Source: Hydractinia symbiolongicarpus
Lineage: Eukaryota; Cnidaria; Hydrozoa; Anthoathecata; Hydractiniidae
DNA: 64,000 nt
Direction of reading: 5' to 3'
Assembly: GCF_029227915.1 (NCBI RefSeq)
Contig: NC_079882.1
Coordinates: forward strand, 3,410,001-3,474,000
Positions 36,071 to 42,516 of the stretch are shown piece after piece (within the stretch, counting starts at the first letter, position 1; every line of letters starts with the position of its first letter). The notes below the pieces were generated by a model. The model was not told the DNA's origin. It worked only from the letters and a program-made list of their open reading frames with translations, and ran no database searches. The position numbers and the translations under genes are program-made.

Positions 36071-36446
36071 AAAGGTTGAATCTGGTAAGAGGTTGGCGGA
36101 ATACAACCGTAAAAAGAGGGAGGAATATAAAAAATGGCTCATGGCACAGACGGAGGTACAGTCGGCACCTCAGACACAAACCCAGCCGGCACCTCAGACA
36201 CACTCAGCACCTCAGACACAGTTGGAGGATCCTAAGGATATTGTCATCGAGGATTCCGTGACAGATGGCCCCAAACACGGTGGAGTGAACTACACAATAA
36301 TGGGTGGTGGTGTGATAGTTATGCTACTAATTGGAGCGTTGGTGGTCTATAAAAATAATGACAAAAATATTAAGGTGAAGGGTACCCCACCAAGTAACTC
36401 AGGTAATAAAAAAACTATGAGAATAAGTAAGCTTGAAATGGAATAA
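36024..36446 (+). CDS. Polinton small membrane protein with Ser-Ala-Pro-Gln-Thr repeats
   Basis: 140 residues. A basic N-terminal region (RKKREEYKKW) is followed by repeated SAPQTQ/PAPQTQ units (about 48-66), then a single transmembrane helix (GGGVIVMLLIGALVVY, about 95-110) and a short basic tail. It overlaps the preceding gene by 47 bases in a different frame, so translation would need leaky scanning, reinitiation or a separate transcript. No known family. Confidence 0.7.
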   Translation: MSEEQTPIQVTTKNPKKVESGKRLAEYNRKKREEYKKWLMAQTEVQSAPQTQTQPAPQTHSAPQTQLEDPKDIVIEDSVTDGPKHGGVNYTIMGGGVIVMLLIGALVVYKNNDKNIKVKGTPPSNSGNKKTMRISKLEME

Positions 36447-36490
36447 AGGGATAATATCGCGATACTATAATCTTGAAGTAAATATAAGGC

Positions 36491-36715
36491 ATGGATAAGA
36501 AAAGTATAGTCAATATTTATAAAGCATCGGTCGTATGCGTTTTCGCTGTGGGCTATTCAATGCTCGGGAAAAAGGTATTAAAAATGACACCACCCTCAAT
36601 TCAGAAGTTTGACCTGGAAGATACCGGAAAGCTTGTAGCCATAGTCGCCGCAAGTGAAATGACAAGAGAATATCTAGTTAAGCAAAAAATTATACCTGAA
36701 ACTATAAATATATAA
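36491..36715 (+). CDS. Polinton small membrane protein, 74 aa
   Basis: Short protein with one hydrophobic helix near residues 10-25 (ASVVCVFAVGYSMLG) and a second, weaker one near 48-56. No recognised family. Its stop codon overlaps the next start as TAATG (36713-36717). Confidence 0.65.
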   Translation: MDKKSIVNIYKASVVCVFAVGYSMLGKKVLKMTPPSIQKFDLEDTGKLVAIVAASEMTREYLVKQKIIPETINI

Positions 36716-36861
36716 TGTTGCGAATACTGGAATGGTTGGTCTGGGTTTTATGCCAGCGCAAGAAAGTTGAGAGGATTTTACCCAAGGTGGAATACATCGA
36801 TACCGAGGTCATAGACGACGACTCTGATGTCATAGACTCCGAGGCTATCGTATTAAAATAA
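36715..36861 (+). CDS. Very small Polinton ORF, 48 aa, stop-start overlap with its neighbour
   Basis: ATG at 36715 shares bases with the preceding TAA. The 48-residue product has an amphipathic, Trp-rich N-terminal helix (LEWLVWVLCQRKK) and a very acidic C-terminal half (DTEVIDDDSDVIDSE). Coding is suggested by the TAATG junction and by the fit between neighbours, with 30 bases to the next ATG. Homologs have not been checked. Confidence 0.5.
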   Translation: MLRILEWLVWVLCQRKKVERILPKVEYIDTEVIDDDSDVIDSEAIVLK

Positions 36862-36891
36862 CGCCACTATATAATACCGGATTATATAAAC

Positions 36892-37317
36892 ATGGCTTCA
36901 ATTGCAATGATGTTGGGAGGTGCCTTCGCGAACGCTTTGGCTTTCACCGGATCAAGCTACCTCTTTTCAAGTTTATCCAAGGATAGGATAGATAAGGAAC
37001 GGAAGCGGCATGATCTGGCCATAGAACAACTGCAGAAGGCTCAGGTTATATGGCAACGTAAAAGACAGGAGAGGGTTGACTTTATCAATAAGCAGCTCAG
37101 ACTTGAGAAGAAGGCCGAGGGTAAATTCACGGAGCTGGATGACGCGATGCGGGAATATAAAAAAGTATTTGGAGGGTCACCTCTCACAGATATTCCGCGC
37201 AGGCCCGTATTGAGCGACTTTTATACACCCAGCAACGGCCAGCATGAACGGGAATTGGCATTTATCGCGCTAAGCATGATTGGTGTCGGATGCGCCGTGT
37301 GGTATTTCGAAAAATAG
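36892..37317 (+). CDS. Polinton conserved membrane/coiled-coil protein, 141 aa
   Basis: The protein has a small-residue-rich hydrophobic N terminus (MASIAMMLGGAFANALAFTG), a highly charged helix of coiled-coil type (about 35-75, KERKRHDLAIEQLQKAQ), a proline-containing linker and a C-terminal hydrophobic segment (FIALSMIGVGCAVWYF). I believe this architecture recurs among cnidarian Polinton proteins, but the function is unknown. It is the last gene of the plus-strand cluster, followed by the hairpin at 37335-37359. Confidence 0.75.
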   Translation: MASIAMMLGGAFANALAFTGSSYLFSSLSKDRIDKERKRHDLAIEQLQKAQVIWQRKRQERVDFINKQLRLEKKAEGKFTELDDAMREYKKVFGGSPLTDIPRRPVLSDFYTPSNGQHERELAFIALSMIGVGCAVWYFEK

Positions 37318-37334
37318 TACCATGCCGCGGGTAT

Positions 37335-37359
37335 TATGTTACATGTGTCATGTAACATA
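37335..37359. terminator. 3'-end hairpin between convergent genes
   Basis: Perfect 11-base arms TATGTTACATG and CATGTAACATA around TGT. It sits between the convergent stops at 37317 and 37374, so it can serve both strands. Confidence 0.6.
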
Positions 37360-37373
37360 TATTCCAGATTCCA

Positions 37374-38654
37374 CTAACGCTTTGTAACCATGTAGGTGTA
37401 TATCAGACCTCCGATTCCGACTATCAAAGCCCACAGGTTTTGACTCAACCAACCGACGGCTTCCTTTGCTCTATTTAGGATCCACGATACGATGGATCCA
37501 ATTATACCGGGCAGTGATGCGGCTGCGGCACCGGCTAATCTACCCAGGAGAGATCCCAGCGCGTTCAGCTTGTTCTTTATCCATTCCCTCGCACCACCTT
37601 CGGTTTTTTCATGATTTTTTGTATTACCGGTGGATGACCCCCCACCCCCTGGTGTAAAAGTTTCAACTAGAAGGCCGATAACCATACCAAATGCCGTTAG
37701 TACACTGACGATGGTGATACCCTGCTCACGGAATAGCGTTCGTATCTTTTCACCCAATGTAGTTTCTTTGTCAAGTACTTTGGTAATCGTCTCCCTGATG
37801 CTTTTTATTTGACTGTTAAGTTTACCTTTGAGAATATCGATAATCTCTTGCCGGCCTTTCAACTCATTTTGCAAACCTTTCAACCTTTCTTTCGCTTCAT
37901 TTTGTTGTTCCTCGGTCATATTTGGTGTGTTTTCCATCTCTTCCAACTTGTTTTTTTCTCTGTCAATATGCTGTTCGAGCTGAACCTTTTTTGCAACTTC
38001 ATCCTGAAGACTTCCTCTTATGTTTCTCAATGATCTATCCAATCCTAGCAATTCACGCATAGGATATTCAAATAGATCACCGGTCTGGGTTGCTTCATGG
38101 TCTACAGATTGTTGTTTGACCAATGAAATTAAATCTTCCGCACTGTTCATAACATCCCCAGACATGGTTTCTAATTCTATATCGGTCGCATTCTCTATTT
38201 TATCCGGTGACGGTAGTCTCTCTTCTATTTTGTTTAGCCTAGCGGCCTGTCGGGGGGTTATACTACCTTTCGGTATATCGAACCCCAAACCGCGCAGCCT
38301 TTTCTTGCCCAGTATATCCGCAATGGTGCCGACGGTCCTTAGAGATCCACCATTTGTCAGAGGTCTGTTATCACCCTTGTAGTATAATTCCTTGCCACGA
38401 GACTCAAACAGATCGGTATGTATCACGCTCGGGTTCTCGTTTGGATATATAGTTAGTAGCTTCTCATAGAGCGATTTAACCAGCTCACTGGTAACTCTGG
38501 AGCGCAGAGAGGTTTCTCCACCGAATGATGTCTCCTCATCAGGTGTGTGTATCTGTACTCGTGTGCGCTCCCTCGGTACCAGAGGTGTGGAGTCATCGGT
38601 ACCCTCGTCGGGTTGACCATGGTCACCAAACGGATCAATATCAATGTCCGCCAT
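37374..38654 (-). CDS. Polinton coiled-coil/membrane protein, unknown function
   Basis: 426 residues from the ATG whose complement is 38652-38654; the frame is open further upstream but that would run through the divergent promoter and the neighbouring gene. The N terminus is acidic and disordered (ADIDIDPFGDHGQPDEGT), the middle is a long coiled coil (about 270-350), then a hydrophobic helix (TIVSVLTAFGMVIGLLVE), a Gly-rich linker and further hydrophobic segments at the C terminus. The layout suggests a membrane-bound stalk-like or virion membrane protein; this is inference from architecture only. Confidence 0.72.
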   Translation of the reverse strand: MADIDIDPFGDHGQPDEGTDDSTPLVPRERTRVQIHTPDEETSFGGETSLRSRVTSELVKSLYEKLLTIYPNENPSVIHTDLFESRGKELYYKGDNRPLTNGGSLRTVGTIADILGKKRLRGLGFDIPKGSITPRQAARLNKIEERLPSPDKIENATDIELETMSGDVMNSAEDLISLVKQQSVDHEATQTGDLFEYPMRELLGLDRSLRNIRGSLQDEVAKKVQLEQHIDREKNKLEEMENTPNMTEEQQNEAKERLKGLQNELKGRQEIIDILKGKLNSQIKSIRETITKVLDKETTLGEKIRTLFREQGITIVSVLTAFGMVIGLLVETFTPGGGGSSTGNTKNHEKTEGGAREWIKNKLNALGSLLGRLAGAAAASLPGIIGSIVSWILNRAKEAVGWLSQNLWALIVGIGGLIYTYMVTKR

Positions 38655-38694
38655 TATTTTATTTAAAGGATAGTTTTTTCCTAATATAATAGAA
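38655..38694. promoter_or_regulatory. Divergent promoter, 40 bp
   Basis: ATTTAAA (38661-38667) and CTAATATAATA (38681-38691) are 20 bases apart, compared with 21 in the promoter at 32667-32704. Confidence 0.5.
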
Positions 38695-39196
38695 ATGGCA
38701 GAGAGTTCTAGTACCAGAGAAGAATTGTTTAAAACGGATATATCCAATTCCCAACTTGATGAGCTGGTGAAATTGCGGGGCAAGTTCCAAGACCTCGAGA
38801 AGGAACGCTGGAGGTCTCTGATCATATGGTCGGTTCTGGAGGGATTATCCGGAACCGCGGCCATTGCCGGCTCGATAGCGACCGCGGCGACCATTATTAG
38901 AAATTTAGGCGGTCCCCGTGGGAATTACATGCAGAATTCTGGCATGTGTCTGTTGGGCTCGGCTTCCTATGCGGTTACCAGCCAATATGTCGGAACATAT
39001 CGGGAGAAACTTGACAAATTAAGAGCCGCGTATCGCGTTGTACAAAATGCCATCGATGTGTTCGATCAAACGCTACCCTGGAACACTCGGGACATCTGTA
39101 GAGCAGCAGCAGAGTTTGTGTGATACTTATCATGAAACTCTCAAGGATCTGGATAAACTGGATATAGGTTATTTAGAGGAAAGTTTTTCTTTGTAA
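38695..39196 (+). pseudogene. Membrane protein paralog of the next gene, frameshifted near its C terminus
   Basis: The open frame from ATG 38695 stops at 39121-39123 (142 residues). In the +1 frame the sequence from about 39100 to the TAA at 39194-39196 continues the similarity to the neighbour's C-terminal helix, so a single-base indel near 39095-39105 has cut off roughly 25-30 residues. The protein has the same plan as the next gene: N-terminal NSQLDELVKLRGKF, a central hydrophobic Gly/Ala-rich hairpin (AAIAGSIATAATI) and YREKLDKLRAAY. The truncated product may still be made. The function is unknown. Confidence 0.7.
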
Positions 39197-39202
39197 TAAC
39201 TA

Positions 39203-39790
39203 ATGGCAGAGATTTATCCGAAGCTACCCACGGCTCCCGAGTATTCGAGCGAGCAGGACAAGTTTAATACTAATACCGTGAACTCTCAACTTGGGGAGCT
39301 TAGAAAATTACGTGATAAGTTCAATACAAAATATGAGAAATATAACAAGACGCTGCACAGACTGGTGCTTTTAAATGCCAGCGCCACGGCCCTAACCGTC
39401 GCTTCGGGCATAGGTTCGGTGGTAACCGGTGCCACGCTCATCGGAATCCCCGCTTCCGTGGGATTGGGAGCCGTAGCACTGTCCGGAACCATTTTCACGG
39501 GCTCCGTCATGGCTCTGATTAAAAGATATCGGAGCAAACTTGACAAGGTCATGAAATTATATGATGTTGCGACATCCGCCATCGCCGTGTTTGAAAACTC
39601 CGTCTCGCGGGCTCTGAATAATGATGACATTAGTCACATCGAATTTCAAACCCTGAGCGGTATATACTACGAAGCTCTGGACAAGATGACGAAAACCGAC
39701 AGAAAGATGGAGAGTGAAACTCGCAGCCAGTTTGAAAAAAGTCTAATGGACGAGGTTCAAAGCCTCAGAAGGACCGTAAATCAAGGTTAG
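39203..39790 (+). CDS. Polinton membrane protein, tandem paralog, unknown function
   Basis: 195 residues: N-terminal NSQLGELRKLRDKF coiled coil, a central pair of hydrophobic Gly/Ala-rich helices (about 57-105) and a C-terminal charged helix from YRSKLDKVMKLYD onward. The two-helix hydrophobic centre flanked by coiled coils resembles membrane-active proteins, but no family is recognised. It lies seven bases after the end of its frameshifted paralog. Confidence 0.72.
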   Translation: MAEIYPKLPTAPEYSSEQDKFNTNTVNSQLGELRKLRDKFNTKYEKYNKTLHRLVLLNASATALTVASGIGSVVTGATLIGIPASVGLGAVALSGTIFTGSVMALIKRYRSKLDKVMKLYDVATSAIAVFENSVSRALNNDDISHIEFQTLSGIYYEALDKMTKTDRKMESETRSQFEKSLMDEVQSLRRTVNQG

Positions 39791-39942
39791 TGATGTGCGC
39801 ATGTACACCGCTCGCATATTTCGTGTGGTACGATAAAAATTAATATTAAGGCGGTTTGTGACATTATGCGGCGCGATCGTCCCCCCCAAGACTGAGCCAT
39901 AGCGGCCCTATCTGCCGACCGACCCGCGCGACCCCCGGCATC

Positions 39943-39967
39943 ATCTTTACCGGAAACAGGTAAAGAT
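39943..39967. terminator. 3'-end hairpin between convergent genes
   Basis: Arms ATCTTTACC (39943-39951) and GGTAAAGAT (39959-39967), 7-base loop, between the stop at 39790 and the integrase stop at 39981. Confidence 0.5.
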
Positions 39968-39980
39968 ATCGCCCCCTTTT

Positions 39981-40958
39981 TCACCAACCTTGCACATAAT
40001 CAGGAGGTAATTCTGTATCTTCGGGTATTAACATCAATTCCTCTTTTACAAAAGCCCGTCCGGGTCCGTCTTGAACATAGTACATTACACGGTTACCAGG
40101 TTGCGCTATTACCTCACGCAATCTATATGTGTTTTTCGACCATATTCTATCAGTTGCCCGTCTCCGCCCATCATCATGCTCTTCGCCAGGTTGTAGTAGA
40201 TATCTATACAAGCCATCCTTAGGTAATTCTACTTCAGGTGGATAGCTCTCTTGATTAACCAGAGGCACCTCTTTCATTATAATAGCATCTTTCGGCTTCA
40301 TATCAATCATCTGCGTCTTTGTATCGTTTAGCCTATCAATCAGTTTATACAGATGCTTAACCCATGTAGATGATACCTTTTCCGAATCATTCAGTTCTTG
40401 AGCATCTTGTATTTTGAATAAATTTTCGGCAAGTATCTTGTTCAACGCCTCAACAAAAGCTGTGTGCGTATGCTTATATTTTGTAGTCGCTCTTTTAATT
40501 TCAACCTTATGCTTCTCCAACAGCTTTGATACATCTGCCTTGAATTCTGAACCGTTATCACATTGGAAAGTTTTCGGATAAGTTAATGGTCCTGCCTTGT
40601 AGATGTCCTCAATCATAGCGGCAACCTCTTTGGCTTTCTTAGTCCTCAAAGGTCGGGCTACCTTGTATCTGGAAGCAGCATCGATTCCCGACAAAATGTA
40701 CTTATATTTATTACCATACAGTATGTCACCGGGCATGTACAATAAATCGAATTGATGTAAATCATTAGGGGTGGTAACTTCATAATGTGGTCTTTCAACA
40801 TGTTTTGGGGCGGGTAAATGTACTTGCCAAAATGCTTGCTTTGATAGCCACTTCTTAATCTCCTTTGGCCCGAAGCCGAATACTCTTAAATTCTGAACAG
40901 CCTTTTGTCCTTTCCATAAATTTTGAGGTTGATAGTAAGTCTCTTGAGGTTTTGACAT
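39981..40958 (-). CDS. int: Polinton retroviral-type integrase (DD35E)
   Basis: 325 residues. The catalytic triad is visible: D71 in HQFDLLYM, D134 in FQCDNGSEF and E170 in AFVEALNK, with exactly 35 residues between the second D and E. This is the RVE-type core used for terminal strand transfer in Polintons. The C terminus (about 265-320) looks like a small beta-barrel domain; no chromodomain is seen and no zinc-binding HHCC N terminus is evident. The gene is flanked by the 15-bp direct repeat TGTGGTACGATAAAA (39824-39838 and 41002-41016). Confidence 0.93.
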   Translation of the reverse strand: MSKPQETYYQPQNLWKGQKAVQNLRVFGFGPKEIKKWLSKQAFWQVHLPAPKHVERPHYEVTTPNDLHQFDLLYMPGDILYGNKYKYILSGIDAASRYKVARPLRTKKAKEVAAMIEDIYKAGPLTYPKTFQCDNGSEFKADVSKLLEKHKVEIKRATTKYKHTHTAFVEALNKILAENLFKIQDAQELNDSEKVSSTWVKHLYKLIDRLNDTKTQMIDMKPKDAIIMKEVPLVNQESYPPEVELPKDGLYRYLLQPGEEHDDGRRRATDRIWSKNTYRLREVIAQPGNRVMYYVQDGPGRAFVKEELMLIPEDTELPPDYVQGW

Positions 40959-41047
40959 GTTTTATTTATGCAAACCTTTATTTATCTCCTTTTTGTTATG
41001 ATGTGGTACGATAAAAGTGCTTAAAGTTTTTCATATATTATATTAAT
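40959..41047. promoter_or_regulatory. Divergent promoter region, 89 bp
   Basis: It lies between the integrase and the first SAP gene. It contains the right copy of TGTGGTACGATAAAA (41002-41016) and an AT-rich ATATTATATTAATATG next to the ATG, similar in kind to the CTAATATAATA boxes of the other two divergent promoters. Confidence 0.4.
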
Positions 41048-41317
41048 ATGTCGGACATGGATACCACACCGGATTATAAATTGATGAAACTGAGAGAGTT
41101 GCGAGAGGTTGCCAAATCCCGCGGAATTAAGTATATCGTGGGTATGAGAAAGGCTAAACTGGTTGAGGTGATTGAGAAGAATGATCTCGACCCATCCTAC
41201 ACCATCGATCTGGATACCAAGAAGGAATGGTATGGATACTGTTCAAGGTGGAGGTCGAAAAACAGGGAGGCATATCTAAAAGCCCAAAAACGTTATAACG
41301 ACAAAAGATCCAAGTGA
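41048..41317 (+). CDS. Small SAP-domain-like DNA-binding protein
   Basis: 89 residues. The N-terminal part LMKLRELREVAKSRGIKY...MRKAKLVEVIEKNDL fits the SAP/Rho-N helix-extension-helix pattern that binds DNA; the rest is basic and aromatic (EWYGYCSRWRSKNREAYLKAQKRY). It is the first of three consecutive genes that begin with such a domain. A hairpin (41331-41352) follows its stop. Confidence 0.65.
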   Translation: MSDMDTTPDYKLMKLRELREVAKSRGIKYIVGMRKAKLVEVIEKNDLDPSYTIDLDTKKEWYGYCSRWRSKNREAYLKAQKRYNDKRSK

Positions 41318-41330
41318 TTGGGTATTTTTT

Positions 41331-41352
41331 TTGTTACTCAGACGGGTAACAA
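41331..41352 (+). terminator. 3'-end hairpin after the first SAP gene
   Basis: Arms TTTGTTAC and GTAACAAA around an 8-base loop, after a GGGTATTTTT run. The same structure follows the next gene near 42298-42321. Confidence 0.5.
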
Positions 41353-41404
41353 ATGTTGGTGGGTGGTTATCCATGGTGGAGCGGTCACGACCCTCACGAT
41401 CCTC

Positions 41405-41535
41405 GCGAACGAAGCCCCTCACGATCCTCCACCCCGGTGGTTGTCTTGCGAACGAAGCCCCTCACGATCCTCGCGACCTCGGAGGTTGTCTTGCGAACGA
41501 AGCCCCTCACGATCCTCGCGACCTCGGAGGTCCTG
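41405..41535 (+). repeat. GC-rich tandem repeat in the spacer, period 43-45 bp
   Basis: Three copies of a unit containing CGAACGAAGCCCCTCACGAT (unit starts 41405, 41448 and 41493), with a fourth isolated copy near 41663. No coding role is supported: several frames stay open only because of the repeat. Confidence 0.8.
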
Positions 41536-41698
41536 ATTTTTTTCCCTGGGGGAGTACCCACCCACATTTACACTCCGGGAAACGATCCATGGTGGAGCGA
41601 TGTCAGTATCATAAACCGCGTTTTACCGCCATGGAGCAGCGCAACCTCCCGGGGGTTGCCTTGAGAACGAAGCCCCTCACGATCCTCCACCCCGGTTT

Positions 41699-41750
41699 AC
41701 GATTTTGCAAACATCTTAAAGATTTGCAAAATCGTATATCATAGCCAAGC
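41699..41750 (+). promoter_or_regulatory. Probable promoter with inverted repeat before the SAP-RING gene
   Basis: Inverted arms ACGATTTTGCAAA (41699-41711) and TTTGCAAAATCGT (41723-41735) are followed by ATATCATA and ATG. The polymerase gene has a weaker version of the same arrangement (ACGATTT...AAATCGTATATAATA, 42463-42509), so the element is shared by two genes. Confidence 0.45.
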
Positions 41751-42275
41751 ATGTCTTCAGGAATCGTTCTCGATTTGATACACAGTAGAGAATATATTGA
41801 TGACTTTGATCTTTTCACGGTCCCTGATTTAAGAGCCAGAGCGAGGTACCTTGGCCTACGTGGATACTCGCGGCTCAGAAGGGCTGAGCTTATCGAATTA
41901 CTGTTATCAACAGTACCCGAAAGATATCCTGATATTACTTTACCGCTCGTCATAGGGATGCTGGACCTCGAAGTGACCGAATTTTCTGGACCCGTGACGA
42001 GACCAAATGTATCAGTGCCAAGACCGGTACCAGCACCGATTAGACCAGTACCAGCACGGGTTGAGGTTGATGATGAGGACGACGCGGACGATGACATTGA
42101 TGAAGATGATAGATGTATCATTTGTCTTTCTAAACGAAAGACCGCCACCATTGTTCATGGTAGAACAGGGCATTTTTGCTGCTGTTTATCGTGCGCAAAT
42201 AAATTGGAGAAGAGGGGGGATAAATGCCCTATATGTCGCGCATCAATAGATCTTGTCATTAGACAATATATTTGA
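41751..42275 (+). CDS. SAP domain + MDM2-type RING finger protein (candidate ubiquitin E3 ligase)
   Basis: 174 residues. Residues 25-52 form a SAP-like motif (DLRARARYLGLRGYSRLRRAELIELL). A proline/arginine segment (90-103) and an acidic run (106-120) lead to a C-terminal RING. The zinc ligands are C122, C125, H136, H141, C145, C148, C159 and C162: a C2H2C4 order with the same spacing (3-11-5-4-3-11-3) as the RING of MDM2 and MDMX, including IVHG.TGH. The protein ends 12 residues after the last cysteine, as short as the MDM2 C-terminal tail that supports dimerisation. The p53-binding and zinc-knuckle domains of MDM2 are absent. A role in ubiquitination near DNA is inference. Confidence 0.85.
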   Translation: MSSGIVLDLIHSREYIDDFDLFTVPDLRARARYLGLRGYSRLRRAELIELLLSTVPERYPDITLPLVIGMLDLEVTEFSGPVTRPNVSVPRPVPAPIRPVPARVEVDDEDDADDDIDEDDRCIICLSKRKTATIVHGRTGHFCCCLSCANKLEKRGDKCPICRASIDLVIRQYI

Positions 42276-42516
42276 GGGGTCGTATTGTTAGGGCATTTTT
42301 TGTTACTCGGACGGGTAACAAATGTGATTCACGACCCTCGAGGTGCCAATGGGTGGGTACCCATGGTGTATCGATGTATGTATCACAAAGCGTGTTTTAC
42401 TACAATTTAGCATGGTGGTTGCCCCACAAACTAGGACACTCACGACCCTCCAACACGGTTTACGATTTTTAGAAAAATGGATTAAAGATTTCATAAATCG
42501 TATATAATACACAAGC
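42276..42516 (+). other. Spacer paralogous to 41318-41750
   Basis: Apart from the tandem repeat, this spacer follows the same order as the one before the RING gene: hairpin, TGGGTGG..CCATGGTG, TATCA.AAA.CGYGTTTTAC, CACGAYCCTCCA.C.CGGTTTACGATTTT, promoter, ATG. The gene-plus-spacer block has therefore been duplicated. Confidence 0.7.
42298..42321 (+). terminator. 3'-end hairpin after the SAP-RING gene
   Basis: TTTGTTAC...GTAACAAA, as after the first SAP gene, and likewise preceded by a GGGCATTTTT run. Confidence 0.5.

Noticed and set aside
36076-36261. 61-codon Arg/His-rich frame within the 36024 gene
   Set aside because: It is an out-of-frame shadow of the repetitive SAPQTQ coding segment.
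37374-38894. Longer 506-codon version of the coiled-coil protein gene
   Set aside because: The extension would start without ATG inside the oppositely oriented neighbour and cross the divergent promoter; the ATG at 38654 is better.
41405-41535. CRISPR-like array
   Set aside because: The units are adjacent tandem repeats without unique spacers, in eukaryotic DNA.
41318-41744. Several open frames in the spacer before the RING gene
   Set aside because: They stay open because of the GC-rich tandem repeat, disagree in frame and have no domains.
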